Positions 8,135-20,628 of a DNA stretch of 64,000 bases are shown piece by piece; position 1 is the stretch's first letter; every line of letters begins with the position of its first letter. Under the pieces are notes generated by a model, which was not told the origin of the DNA, made no database searches, and saw nothing but the letters and a program-made list of their open reading frames with translations. The DNA comes from Terriglobia bacterium (GTDB lineage Bacteria > Acidobacteriota > Terriglobia > Bryobacterales > Bryobacteraceae): the NCBI GenBank assembly GCA_020073445.1, contig JAIQFE010000001.1, positions 186,001 through 250,000 on the forward strand, in the 5' to 3' direction. The position numbers were made by a program, and so were the translations under genes.

Positions 8135-8794
8135 TTATATGGACATGTAAAACAAGCTCAGCCTCGGCAGGCCCGCTGCTTCCATTACTTTACGATCCAG
8201 GAATTGCCTCTCGAGCGTGGCCAGTTGTTCGGCGCTCATCTTGCTGCGATACGGCTTCAGCTCCTGATCGAGCGAGCGGCGCGCCTCAAACAACGCTTCT
8301 TCGCTGGCCGTCGAACGGGCGCGAGCAATCATCTTCTCTTCGATCGCCGTCAGCCTCTGCTCCAGTTGCTCCAGATCGCGATACAGCTCTTCGAGGTTTA
8401 AACGTTCAAGCGACTCCGCGAGATCGACATGCCCCGCCGCCCGCAGGGCATCGGCATTTCGTTGGACGTGTGCGCGAACATCGTCGATCGAAAACGGCGG
8501 CGGCGTTTCCTTGCGCTTGGCTGGTGCGCCCGCCGCCAGCGACTGAACTTCCTCCGCCACGGCCTGGGCGCAATAGGCGAGGGAGTTCACCATCTGGAAA
8601 CGCGCCCGCGGCGGACGAGCACGCCACTTCTCGAACGCCGCGTCGATCCCGCGCAGAACTGCTTCCAGGGGAACGCCCGAATTCTTCCAACCCTCGATCA
8701 GCGCCCAATCGAGCGGCGACAGCAGAAAGAGTCCCGTACCCCGCGCGCGCTGGAAATGCTCCTCGATTTCCGTGAAGTAGTTGAAGTAATTCAA
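8135..8794 (-). CDS. Conserved hypothetical protein
   Basis: 219 residues, no signal peptide or membrane segment. The N-terminus (YFNYFTEIEEHFQRARGTG, then LSPLDWALIEGWKNSGVPLEAVLRGIDAAFEKW) suggests a small helical domain like those seen next to core genes in acidobacteria. From about residue 120 it is helical and charged (LEELYRDLEQLEQRLTAIEEKM), probably a coiled coil. It lies 17 bases downstream of coaX in the valS-birA-coaX run, so it is likely the last gene of that operon. No function can be named. Confidence 0.75.
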   Translation of the reverse strand: MNYFNYFTEIEEHFQRARGTGLFLLSPLDWALIEGWKNSGVPLEAVLRGIDAAFEKWRARPPRARFQMVNSLAYCAQAVAEEVQSLAAGAPAKRKETPPPFSIDDVRAHVQRNADALRAAGHVDLAESLERLNLEELYRDLEQLEQRLTAIEEKMIARARSTASEEALFEARRSLDQELKPYRSKMSAEQLATLERQFLDRKVMEAAGLPRLSLFYMSI

Positions 8795-8811
8795 TGTCGC
8801 TGCTGGTCAAG

Positions 8812-9579
8812 TTAAGGATTCGCGCGATGCCAAATCATACGCAGGCCGTTCAGCGTCAAGTCTTCGTCATAAATTTTGACGAAGCGCGACGCCTTCACGA
8901 TTAACTGCCCTTGCCCGCCCGTCGCGACAGCCTTTGTCTCGGGACCCAATTCAGCAATGACACGCTCCAATATGCCGTCGATCATACCTATAAAACCGTA
9001 AAAGAGCCCGGAGGTTATACTTCCCACCGTGTTCGAGCCGATCAGTTTCTCGGGCTGGCGAAAATCCACCATCGGCAGGCGCGCGGTCTTCGCAAACAAG
9101 CCGGAAATCGACATCCCGATCCCGGGGCAGATCACGCCGCCCAGAAATACTTTGTCCTTCGAGACGATATCGAAATTGATGGTGGTGCCGAGGTCGACCA
9201 CCACGCACGGGCCTCCGTACTTGGTGAAACCCGCGACAGCGTTTACCAGCCGGTCCGCGCCCACCTCACGCGGGTTGTCGTAGCGCACCGTGATCCCCAG
9301 ATCGGTGGATTGGTTGACGAACAAAGGCTTGCGGCGGAAGTAACGTTCGGTCATCGCCTCCAGCGGCTGATCGACGGCCGGCACCACACTCGAAATAATC
9401 ACGTCCTTAACGGCGGCCAGATCCAGCTTCGAGAGCGCAAACAGGTTGCGAATGAGAATGCCCCATTCGTCGGCGGTCTGCTCCTGGATGGTGCGAAGAC
9501 GCCAGCGCCCGACGATGTCCGAGCCGTCGAAGGCGCCGATGGTCACGTTCGAATTACCGACGTCGAGAGCAAGCAGCAT
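8812..9579 (-). CDS. coaX: Type III pantothenate kinase
   Basis: 255 residues, the usual length. It phosphorylates pantothenate in the first step of coenzyme A synthesis. ASKHA-fold motifs are present: LLALDVGNSNVTIGAF (phosphate 1 loop) at the N-terminus, PREVGADRLVNAVAG, and VVVDLGTTINFDIV, where the family more often has DFGTATTFD. LGGVICPGIGMS follows. It begins 2 bases after the birA stop. Type III kinases use a monovalent cation and are not feedback-inhibited by CoA. Confidence 0.95.
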   Translation of the reverse strand: MLLALDVGNSNVTIGAFDGSDIVGRWRLRTIQEQTADEWGILIRNLFALSKLDLAAVKDVIISSVVPAVDQPLEAMTERYFRRKPLFVNQSTDLGITVRYDNPREVGADRLVNAVAGFTKYGGPCVVVDLGTTINFDIVSKDKVFLGGVICPGIGMSISGLFAKTARLPMVDFRQPEKLIGSNTVGSITSGLFYGFIGMIDGILERVIAELGPETKAVATGGQGQLIVKASRFVKIYDEDLTLNGLRMIWHRANP

Positions 9580-9581
9580 GT

Positions 9582-10277
9582 TTATAGTGGTCGCACTCCA
9601 CCCGCGAGAATGGTGGTCTCCGTTCCATTATCTTCGCGCACCCGCAGGAATCCCGCCGGGTCGAGCCCGCAGGTCACGCCTTCCAAGCCAGCTTCTACCC
9701 GCACGCGTTTTCCGACCACGTAGCTCGAAGCGTTGGCAAACTCCCGCAGAATATCATCGGCGTCGAGCCGCGTATAGCGATCGATGGATTCAACCAGCGC
9801 GATGAGCAAGTCTTCGCGCGCGACCGTCACGCCTTCGAGCAGAAGCGAGGTGGCCGGTGTTTCGAGATTGTCGGGAAACGCTGTCTGGCTGACGTTGATC
9901 CCGATACCCGCGATGATCGTGTCGCCTTCAAGCTGTGCAAGCACGCCGGCGCACTTCTTGCCGTTCAAGAGAACGTCGTTGGGCCAACGTATATCGCCGC
10001 AGCCGATCGCTTGGTGCGTTGCAAGACCCAAAGCGAGCATGACCACCGGAACGGGCTTCGCCGCCAACACCATCGAGACATAGAGTCCGGTTCCGGCTTC
10101 CGAGATCCATTTGCGGCCGTGCCGGCCCATGCCCGCCGTCTGCTCTTCCGAACCCACGATGCGTCCGGGCTGCATGTCCCGCCGCGCCTCGATCATCGTG
10201 GAATCGATGCTGTCGAACCAATCGATCTTCCGCCCGTCTAGCCGCGCGCGGACGGAATCGACGTCAAAGCGATGCAC
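9582..10277 (-). CDS. birA: Biotin--[acetyl-CoA-carboxylase] ligase
   Basis: 231 residues from a GTG that lies 14 bases inside the end of valS. It joins biotin to the carrier protein of biotin-dependent carboxylases via biotinyl-AMP. Visible motifs: FDSIDSTMIEA, the biotin/ATP loop GMGRHGRKW, IRWPNDVLLNGKKCAGVL and IIAGIGINV; the C-terminal SH3-like part follows. There is no N-terminal helix-turn-helix, so it is the monofunctional type and not a repressor. It sits between valS and coaX with overlaps of a few bases, hence one operon. Confidence 0.94.
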   Translation of the reverse strand: MHRFDVDSVRARLDGRKIDWFDSIDSTMIEARRDMQPGRIVGSEEQTAGMGRHGRKWISEAGTGLYVSMVLAAKPVPVVMLALGLATHQAIGCGDIRWPNDVLLNGKKCAGVLAQLEGDTIIAGIGINVSQTAFPDNLETPATSLLLEGVTVAREDLLIALVESIDRYTRLDADDILREFANASSYVVGKRVRVEAGLEGVTCGLDPAGFLRVREDNGTETTILAGGVRPL

Positions 10278-12795
10278 GGAGTTTGGCAAGCTGGGCCTCA
10301 TACTCGGCCTGTTTTTGCCGCATGCCGGCGACAATCTTTTCGGGAGCCTTGGCCAGAAACGCCTCGTTTGAGAGCTGCCGCACGGAGTTGGCGACCACCT
10401 TTTCGAGCTCGGCGATTTCCTTGGCAATCTTTTCGCGATCCACCTTAAGAGCGAGCTGCAACACGAACTCGGCATCGACTCCCGGCGGCGCTTCGTTGCG
10501 CAAATCCAGTTTCACCTTTGCCAGCCGTGAGATAGCGTTTTCGTTCGCTTGTGCCACGTGAAACGCGCGATGACGAGCGTACAGGATCCCTTCCACCACC
10601 TGCTTGGGATCCACGCCGTTGTCCGCTCGCGTCACCCGCGCCGAAGTGACGATCGCCTTGAGAGTTAGCATCTCGGACTCAGCTTCGGGATTGGGTTCGT
10701 TTTGCAAATAACGCGGATACTCCGCCAGTGCGATCGATTTCCCCGGCATCTCCAGCCGCTGCCACAGCTCCTCGGTCAGGAACGGCATCAATGGATGCAG
10801 CAGCCGCAGCGCCTTCTCGTACACCGTATACGCGAAACTCCAGTCCTCGTCGAGCTTCTTCAGCTCCAAGTACCAATCGCAGAAATCGTCCCACCAGAAG
10901 TGATACAGCTCGTCGGCGGTCTGATCGTAGCGATGCTGCTCGAAGTTGCGATTCGCCGCCTCGGCGCAGGCATTCAGACGGCTGGCGATCCAGCGGTCGG
11001 CCAGCGACACCGGCTTGCCCGAACCTTCGCTCGGCTTGCTGAACAACAAGCGAGACGCGTTCCAGATCTTGTTGGCGAACGCTTTCAGCGCGTCGATGCG
11101 GTCTTCGCTCAACGCGATGTCCCCACCCGGCGCGGCGCTGATCAGCAACGCGAAACGGACCGCATCGGTCCCGTACTTGTCGTTGATGACCAGGGGATCA
11201 ATCGTGTTGCCCTTGGTCTTCGACATCTTCTGGCGCTCGGCGTCGCGCACCAGGCCGTGAATGTGGACCTGTCGAAACGGCACGTCGCCCATAAACTCCA
11301 GGCCGAACATGATCATGCGCGCGGCCCAGAAGAAGATGATGTCGAAGCCCGTCACCAATAACGAAGTCGGATAGAACGTGCGCAGATCTGCCGTATCGTC
11401 CGGCCAACCGAGCGTCGAGAACGGCCATAGCCCGCTCGAAAACCAGGTATCGAGCACATCCGGATCCTGCTCGATGTTCTTTGATCCGCACTTGCCGCAT
11501 TGCGTGGGATCTTCTCGTGTCACCGTAACTTCGCCACACGCGCCGCAATGCCACACCGGAATGCGATGGCCCCACCACAGTTGCCGCGAGATGCACCAGT
11601 CGCGGATGTTGTACATCCATTCGAAGTAAGTCTTGGCCCAATTCGCCGGAACGAAGGTGATGCGGCCTTCTTCCACTGCCTTGATCGCCGGCTCGGCCAG
11701 TGGCTTCATCTTCATCCACCACTGCTTCGAAACCAGCGGCTCCACGACCGTCTTGCAGCGGTGGCACTTGCCGACGCTCAGCCGGTACGGCTCGATCTTC
11801 TCCATCAGCTTGAGCGTTTCGAGATCGGCCACCACCTGCTTGCGCGCCTCGTAGCGATCCAGGCCGGCGTACTTGCCGGTCGCGGCCGTCATCTTCGCGT
11901 TACCGTCGATCACCTGGATGCTCGGCAGGTTGTGGCGTTTGCCCGCCTCGAAGTCGTTGGCATCGTGCGCGGGCGTGATCTTTACCGCTCCCGACCCGAA
12001 TCCGAGTTCGGCCATCTCGTCGAGGATGATCGGAATATCGCGATCCATCAGCGGCAGCCGGACGGTCTTGCCGGCCAGTTCTTTGGCGCGCGGATCTTTC
12101 GGATTGATCGCCACCGCGGTATCGCCCAGCATCGTCTCCGGACGCGTGGTCGCGACCACCAGCTTCATCGAACTGCCATTGACGGGATACGCGATGTGCC
12201 ACAGATGACCCTGCGTGTCTTCGTGCTCGACTTCGAGGTCCGACAGCACGGTCTGGCAACGCGGGCACCAGTTGACGATGTAGTTCGCGCGATAGATCAG
12301 TCCTTTTTCGTACAGGCGGACGAAGGCTTCGCGCACCGCGCGCGACAGGCCCGGATCCATCGTGAACCGCTCGCGCGACCAGTCGCAGCTGTCGCCCGCG
12401 CGCTTCATCTGCTCGACGATGCGGCCGCCGTGCTGGGCTTTCCATTCCCAGACCTTCTTGAGAAACTCCTCGCGGCCCAGTTCGCGCTTCTGGATGCCCT
12501 GCTGCGCGAGTTGCCGGTCTACCATCAGCTCAGTGGCGATCCCGGCGTGATCGGTTCCCGGTAGCCAGAGTGTCCGTTCGCCGCACATCCGATGCCAGCG
12601 GATGAGCGCATCGATGATGGAATGCTCGAACATGTGGCCCATATGGAGCGAGCCTGTAACGTTGGGCGGCGGGATCACCAGCGAAAAGTACGGATCGCCG
12701 GGAGACGGCTCGACGCGGAAGAGCCGTTCGTCGACCCACCACTTGGCCCAATGCGGCTCGAACCGCTGGGGTTCATACACTTTCTCGATTTCCAT
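10264..12795 (-). CDS. valS: Valyl-tRNA synthetase
   Basis: 843 residues from the ATG of MEIEKVYEPQRFEPHW; longer upstream readings lack family support. A class Ia synthetase that charges tRNA-Val. Motifs: PPPNVTGSLHMGHMFEHS (HIGH), KMSKTKGNTID (KMSKS), an editing domain in the middle (VVATTRPETMLGDTAVAI), zinc-binding pairs CHRCKT and CGACGEV...CGKCGS, and a C-terminal coiled-coil arm (KEIAELEKVVANSVRQL). birA begins inside its 3' end. No T-box is seen in the short gap upstream. Confidence 0.96.
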   Translation of the reverse strand: MEIEKVYEPQRFEPHWAKWWVDERLFRVEPSPGDPYFSLVIPPPNVTGSLHMGHMFEHSIIDALIRWHRMCGERTLWLPGTDHAGIATELMVDRQLAQQGIQKRELGREEFLKKVWEWKAQHGGRIVEQMKRAGDSCDWSRERFTMDPGLSRAVREAFVRLYEKGLIYRANYIVNWCPRCQTVLSDLEVEHEDTQGHLWHIAYPVNGSSMKLVVATTRPETMLGDTAVAINPKDPRAKELAGKTVRLPLMDRDIPIILDEMAELGFGSGAVKITPAHDANDFEAGKRHNLPSIQVIDGNAKMTAATGKYAGLDRYEARKQVVADLETLKLMEKIEPYRLSVGKCHRCKTVVEPLVSKQWWMKMKPLAEPAIKAVEEGRITFVPANWAKTYFEWMYNIRDWCISRQLWWGHRIPVWHCGACGEVTVTREDPTQCGKCGSKNIEQDPDVLDTWFSSGLWPFSTLGWPDDTADLRTFYPTSLLVTGFDIIFFWAARMIMFGLEFMGDVPFRQVHIHGLVRDAERQKMSKTKGNTIDPLVINDKYGTDAVRFALLISAAPGGDIALSEDRIDALKAFANKIWNASRLLFSKPSEGSGKPVSLADRWIASRLNACAEAANRNFEQHRYDQTADELYHFWWDDFCDWYLELKKLDEDWSFAYTVYEKALRLLHPLMPFLTEELWQRLEMPGKSIALAEYPRYLQNEPNPEAESEMLTLKAIVTSARVTRADNGVDPKQVVEGILYARHRAFHVAQANENAISRLAKVKLDLRNEAPPGVDAEFVLQLALKVDREKIAKEIAELEKVVANSVRQLSNEAFLAKAPEKIVAGMRQKQAEYEAQLAKLRASL

Positions 12796-12828
12796 GGGAG
12801 ATTCCAATTTTAGCAGGCGGGCTTTACA

Positions 12829-13369
12829 ATGAGGGGTATGAATTACTACTCCGCGAAAGATATGGCCGCTGCATTTCGCACGGTCCGGAACAACACCATC
12901 AAGATCGCCGAAGAGATTCCTGAAGACAAGTACAGCTTTCAGGCTGCATCCGATTCCCGCACGGTGGCTCAGACGCTGGTGCACATCGCCATGGGCACGC
13001 GTTTTGCAACCGCCGTACATGGCGAGAAGCTCAAGACCTTGGAAGGCTTTAACTTCTACAGCTTCATCCACCCGATCATCGCGGAGGAGCAGAAATCCCG
13101 CAGCAAGGCGGAGATCATTCAGCTTCTGCGCACCAGTGGCGACCAGTTCGCAAAGTGGCTGGAAGGATTATCCGACGAGTTCCTGGCCGAACAAGTGAGC
13201 TTCCCCGCCGGGGCGCAGCCTCCCAGCAAGACCCGTTTTGAGATGCTGTTGAGCCCGAAGGAGCACGAGATGCATCATCGCGCGCAGCTCATGGTTCTGC
13301 AGCGCATGCTGGGCATCACCCCGCACCTGACTCGCGAACAGCAGGCCCGCATGGCCGCGATGCAGGCGG

Positions 13370-13380
<11 letters not shown>
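12829..13380 (+). CDS. DinB family protein
   Basis: 183 residues forming the four-helix DinB/YfiT-like fold. The metal-binding histidines are placed as usual: VHIAMG in the second helix and EHEMHHRAQLMVLQRML near the C-terminus. Members are thiol-dependent transferases or have unknown roles; no specific function is assigned. A second ATG at 12838 (MNYYSAKD) may be the true start. It diverges from valS, and its last 11 bases overlap the 3' end of the convergent hybrid kinase gene. Confidence 0.85.
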
Positions 13381-17029
<3,649 letters not shown>

Positions 17030-17133
17030 CTACGGGATATCTTCCGGGGAACACCCTGGCTCCCCACTTAGGACTATCGTCGATTCTTGTTGATTCGATT
17101 AGAGTAGTTGGCCGCTGTGCTAGCCTCGATATC

Positions 17134-18123
17134 TTGGCATCGAACCCATTCAATAGCCCCTCGAAACCCCGTATCGCGGTGGTCGGAGCCGGCAGCTTTG
17201 GCCGGAACCACCTGCGCATCATTCACCAGTCCGAACATGCGGAACTGGCCGGAGTTCTGGACAGCAGTCCCGAACGCGCGGCCGAGGCGAGCAGTACGAA
17301 CTCGTGTCCGGTACTAACGTCACTGGAGGAACTGGCTGGAAAAGCCGACGCCGCCGTCGTGGCGACACCCACCCACACCCATGCCGAGATCGGCCGCCGG
17401 CTGATGGAGCTGGGGTTGGACGTCCTGATCGAAAAGCCGCTCGCCCGCACCGTCGACGAAGCTCGCATGCTGATCGAGACTGCAGCGCGCACCGGTCGCA
17501 TCTTGCAGGTGGGACATCTGGAGCGTTTCAATCCCGCAGTAGCGGCGCTCGAGACCGTGATCACCCACCCGTTGTTTTTCGAGGTGCACCGGTTGAGCGA
17601 ATTCAGCCCGCGAAGCCTGGATGTGGACGTGGTGCTGGATCTGATGATTCACGATATCGACATCGTGCTCACGCTCACCAAACAACTGCCGGAGGAGATC
17701 CGCGCCGCGGGCATCCACATTCTTTCGGAGAAGGTGGACATCGCCAACGTGCGGATGCAGTTTCCGGGGGGCTGCGTGGCCAACCTGACGGCTAGCCGCG
17801 TTTCCACGGAACGCATCCGCAAGCTACGTTTGTTTCAGCCGCATGAATACATTTCGCTGGATTACAGCCGCCAGGATGCGGTCCGATTCACAGTGACGCC
17901 GCCCCTCTCCATCGGCTACGCGCCGCTGCCGGTAACCAAGGACGAGCCGCTGCGGCTGGAGCTCGAAAGCTTCTTCGATTGCGTGGTTTCGAGGGCCATC
18001 CCAAGGGTAACCGGGCACCAAGGGCTGGTGGCGCTCGAAGTGGCTCAAGACATTCTTGATAAAATCGAAGCGCACGCCCGACTGGTGGCTCAGGCGCTCA
18101 ATGTCACGGGCAAATCTTCATGA
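17134..18123 (+). CDS. Gfo/Idh/MocA oxidoreductase, GnnA-like (UDP-GlcNAc 3-dehydrogenase?)
   Basis: 329 residues from the TTG at 17134; an in-frame ATG at 17023 would overlap the divergent kinase start and add unrelated sequence. The N-terminus has the NAD(P) loop IAVVGAGSFGRNHLRI, then EKPLARTVDEA. LQVGHLERFNPA, DVVLDLMIHDIDIVL and CVANLTASRVS match the subgroup around UDP-GlcNAc 3-dehydrogenase (GnnA), which with GnnB makes the diamino sugar of some lipid A types. No gnnB or lpx gene is adjacent, so the substrate is inferred. The TonB-like gene starts within its last 23 bases. Confidence 0.85.
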   Translation: MASNPFNSPSKPRIAVVGAGSFGRNHLRIIHQSEHAELAGVLDSSPERAAEASSTNSCPVLTSLEELAGKADAAVVATPTHTHAEIGRRLMELGLDVLIEKPLARTVDEARMLIETAARTGRILQVGHLERFNPAVAALETVITHPLFFEVHRLSEFSPRSLDVDVVLDLMIHDIDIVLTLTKQLPEEIRAAGIHILSEKVDIANVRMQFPGGCVANLTASRVSTERIRKLRLFQPHEYISLDYSRQDAVRFTVTPPLSIGYAPLPVTKDEPLRLELESFFDCVVSRAIPRVTGHQGLVALEVAQDILDKIEAHARLVAQALNVTGKSS

Positions 18124-19084
18124 GGCAGGTTCGCAGCAAGACACACTCGAGTTGTTCCCCGAGTGGTCCGAACCCGTTACATCGCGGCGCTTGCTTCGTG
18201 CGGGTATCGGTTCGCTAATCGTTCATGCGATTGTCGCGGCGGTGCTGCTGGCGCTTCCCGAAACGACGGGCCGGTTCAATGGGACAGTTATCACCGCCGA
18301 ATTCCGGAAAACAGCCGTGCCCCTGGTTGCACCAAAGATTTCCGAAGTGACCCAGAAGGAGCCAAACAAGGGCAAGGTGACGCCGCAGCTGGATGTGCGC
18401 AGTGCACTGCGCGAAGCTCCTCCCAAGGCCAAGACGTTCGTGCCACCCGCGCCGGCAGGCCCTGTAGTCCCAGCGGCGGCGACCCTCACGCCCCCTCCGC
18501 AAATTCAGGCGGCGGTGACCGCGCCCCCCGTTTCCGGCGTGGCGCCCACGCTGCCCCCGCCCGCCGAAAAGCCCAAGATTGTTCTGGAGAACGTAGGTGC
18601 GGCCGCCACGTCGGTGACGCCGCCCGACAATCCCTCCATCAAATTGCCTCCCACGCCTCTGGATGAGGTCGCGCGGTCCGGACAACCCGGCGGCGCCGGG
18701 GGCATGATAATCTCGCCGGACGGCGCCAGCGAAGCGACGGCGCTGCGGCAGATGCAGCTGTTAAGCGATCCCATGGGCGTCGACTTCAAGCCGTATCTGT
18801 TACAGGTGTTGTCTAAGGTCCGCCGGAATTGGATGGCCATTGTTCCGGACAGCGCCAGGATGGGCCGGCGCGGCTTGGTGCTGATCCAGTTCAGCATCGA
18901 TCGCAGCGGGGGCGTGCCTAAACTTGTGATTGCCTCGACCTCGGGCATCACGGCATTTGACCGGGCCGCAGTGGCCGGAATCAGCGCGTCCAACCCATTT
19001 CCGCCGCTTCCTACGGCCTACAAAGGCGACCAGATCCGCCTTCAAATGGCCTTCTCCTACAACCTTCCGCCCGCTAAACCCTAA
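18101..19084 (+). CDS. TonB/TolA-like energy-transducer family protein
   Basis: 327 residues from the ATG at 18101 (an upstream in-frame start lies deeper inside the previous gene). One membrane anchor near residues 27-50 (AGIGSLIVHAIVAAVLLAL) follows a short cytoplasmic tail. A long Pro/Ala/Thr-rich periplasmic spacer (about 90-215) ends in a C-terminal TonB-like domain (KVRRNWMAIVPDS, LVLIQFSIDRSGGVPKLVI, FDRAAVAGISASNPFPPLP). It could carry energy to an outer-membrane receptor or act like TolA; no ExbB/ExbD or receptor is adjacent. It overlaps genes on both sides. Confidence 0.85.
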   Translation: MSRANLHEAGSQQDTLELFPEWSEPVTSRRLLRAGIGSLIVHAIVAAVLLALPETTGRFNGTVITAEFRKTAVPLVAPKISEVTQKEPNKGKVTPQLDVRSALREAPPKAKTFVPPAPAGPVVPAAATLTPPPQIQAAVTAPPVSGVAPTLPPPAEKPKIVLENVGAAATSVTPPDNPSIKLPPTPLDEVARSGQPGGAGGMIISPDGASEATALRQMQLLSDPMGVDFKPYLLQVLSKVRRNWMAIVPDSARMGRRGLVLIQFSIDRSGGVPKLVIASTSGITAFDRAAVAGISASNPFPPLPTAYKGDQIRLQMAFSYNLPPAKP

Positions 19085-19242
19085 TGAACCGCAAGTTTGC
19101 AGTCGCCTTGGCAACCTTCGCGGGACTCGCGATTCTGGCCTATTTCACTCTGGACGGCAAGATCCTGCTGGCCACGTGGATATTTCTAGGGGCTTTTGCA
19201 CTCAAGTCCTGGCTGGTAGTCCTGAAACAGCGTCAGAGCTAA
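19084..19242 (+). CDS. Small two-helix membrane protein
   Basis: 52 residues. The ATG shares one base with the TonB-like stop (TAATG), which indicates translational coupling. It starts MNRKFAVALATFAGLAILAY, and a second hydrophobic stretch (LLATWIFLGAFALKSWLVVL) follows; it ends KQRQS. Two membrane helices with positive charges at both cytoplasmic ends are predicted by eye. No family is recognised. Coupling to the TonB-like gene suggests a helper in the same membrane complex, but this is inference. Confidence 0.6.
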   Translation: MNRKFAVALATFAGLAILAYFTLDGKILLATWIFLGAFALKSWLVVLKQRQS

Positions 19243-19643
19243 GAACCCGACATACGCCAGGTCGGATAGATTACTAGTCCGCACTAAGGTGAATCATCGA
19301 GATACTCAACCCCACCGCTGCCTTTAAGCTGCTTTCTAACGCTACGTTTTGAAGCGTCCGCGGTCCCGATCAGGGACCAATGTTTCAGATTGAGATAAAG
19401 CAGTGATAAAGCAGTTCCAATTTGGTACCGCCCTATTGGCCGGGGCGATCGAGGGAGTCGGCAGTGCTCCCGTGCGACGAGTCGGAGACTCCGGATTCGC
19501 CGTTGATTCTAAACTGCTACCCCCCTGTTCGGGGCGTATTTATCGAATCGGCAGCAATGCCGCTTTTCTTCAATGCCGCAGATGGTCCAGGGCGTGCACT
19601 TAGGGGAAGAGTTCAGCGATACCGATCAGGAGGATGGCAGGAA
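19243..19643. other. 400-base non-coding leader before the sigma factor gene
   Basis: No gene is supported here; the open frames that run into the sigma gene have no family match. The stretch holds a GGTCCC/GGGACC stem-loop (19362-19378), a tandem 11-base repeat GATAAAGCAGT (19393-19414) and a G+C-rich self-complementary part around 19450-19490 (GGGAG with CTCCC, GGAG with CTCC). It may be a long structured 5' leader for the sigma gene. No known riboswitch consensus was recognised. Confidence 0.4.
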
Positions 19644-20582
19644 ATGACGATGCGAGCGACGATGCGGGCCACGGCGGAAGTAAAGACGCGTGGGGCGAAC
19701 GCCGTGAAGGCTGCGACGGCCGTCAGACAAGTAACGAAGACGGCGCTGCGCGCGGTCCCCAACAGCCGCCAGCGCGTTCCCGCGAAGCCCGTGGCAGCCA
19801 GCACCACCCGGCACGCGGCGCAGACGAACCCCGCTGCGGCTAAGGCTATGGCGCAAGCCGCCAAGCTGGCCCGGCGCGACCGCGTCGTGCTGGAACACGT
19901 TCCTCTGGTGAAAGCCATCGCCGTGCGGGTTCACGAGAACCTTCCGGTTCACGTGGATCTGGACGATCTGGTCCACGCCGGCATCCTGGGTCTGTTCGAC
20001 GCCGCCAGCAAGTTCAATCCCGACAAGCAGGTTGTCTTCTCGAGCTACGCCAAGCACCGCATCAAGGGTGCGATCCTCGATAGTCTCCGCCAGCTCGACT
20101 GGGCTTCGCGCGACATGCGCCGCCGCCACAAACAAGTAGAGGCCGCTACGCGCGATCTGGCCGCCGAGCTGCAGCGCAATCCGACCGAACAGGAAGTGGC
20201 CCAAAAGCTGGGAATGGACGCCGAACGCTGGCGCACCATGATGATCGATCTTCGCAACGTGGGCCTGATCTCCGCCTCCACCCGCGGCAACGAAGGCGAC
20301 GATCTTCCGGCTCCCGATTTCCCGAGCAAGCCCGAAACTCATCCCGATTCCATCTGCGCGCGGGAGCAACTGCGCAGCGTCCTGGGCGTCGCCATGAAGA
20401 CGCTGCCGGAGCGCTATCAGAAAGTGGTCCTGCTGTACTACACCAACGAGATGACCATGAAGGAAATCGGCGGCATCCTGGGGATCAACGAAAGCCGCGT
20501 TTCGCAGATCCACAAGTCCGCGCTCGAGAAGATGCAGGTGGCGCTCGAAGCCAACGGGATTACGTCGGCGCAAGCGTTCTAG
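19644..20582 (+). CDS. RNA polymerase sigma factor, FliA/WhiG type
   Basis: 312 residues from the ATG at 19644 (19650 also possible), with AGGAGGA about 9 bases upstream. The first 70 residues are a low-complexity Lys/Arg/Ala-rich tail not found in typical FliA. Region 2 follows (VLEHVPLVKAIAVRVHENLP, DLVHAGILGLFDAASKF, FSSYAKHRIKGAILDSLRQLDWASRDMR), then region 3 and region 4 (LPERYQKVVLLYYTNEMTMKEIGGILGINESRVSQIHKSAL). The family runs motility or development genes, yet no flagellar gene is in the window. No anti-sigma gene is adjacent. It is preceded by an unusually long leader. Confidence 0.92.
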   Translation: MTMRATMRATAEVKTRGANAVKAATAVRQVTKTALRAVPNSRQRVPAKPVAASTTRHAAQTNPAAAKAMAQAAKLARRDRVVLEHVPLVKAIAVRVHENLPVHVDLDDLVHAGILGLFDAASKFNPDKQVVFSSYAKHRIKGAILDSLRQLDWASRDMRRRHKQVEAATRDLAAELQRNPTEQEVAQKLGMDAERWRTMMIDLRNVGLISASTRGNEGDDLPAPDFPSKPETHPDSICAREQLRSVLGVAMKTLPERYQKVVLLYYTNEMTMKEIGGILGINESRVSQIHKSALEKMQVALEANGITSAQAF

Positions 20583-20628
20583 AAACCCACAGTCAGGGTT
20601 TCCGGCCACTGGTAGAATCGTCCAGTAG

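Noticed and set aside
12796-13071. Longer valS start at 13071
   Set aside because: It would add 92 residues with no match to the family, overlapping the divergent DinB gene; the ATG at 12795 fits the conserved N-terminus.
19422-19643. Longer sigma factor beginning at 19422
   Set aside because: The additional 74 residues have no sigma motif; the Shine-Dalgarno AGGAGGA lies right before 19644.
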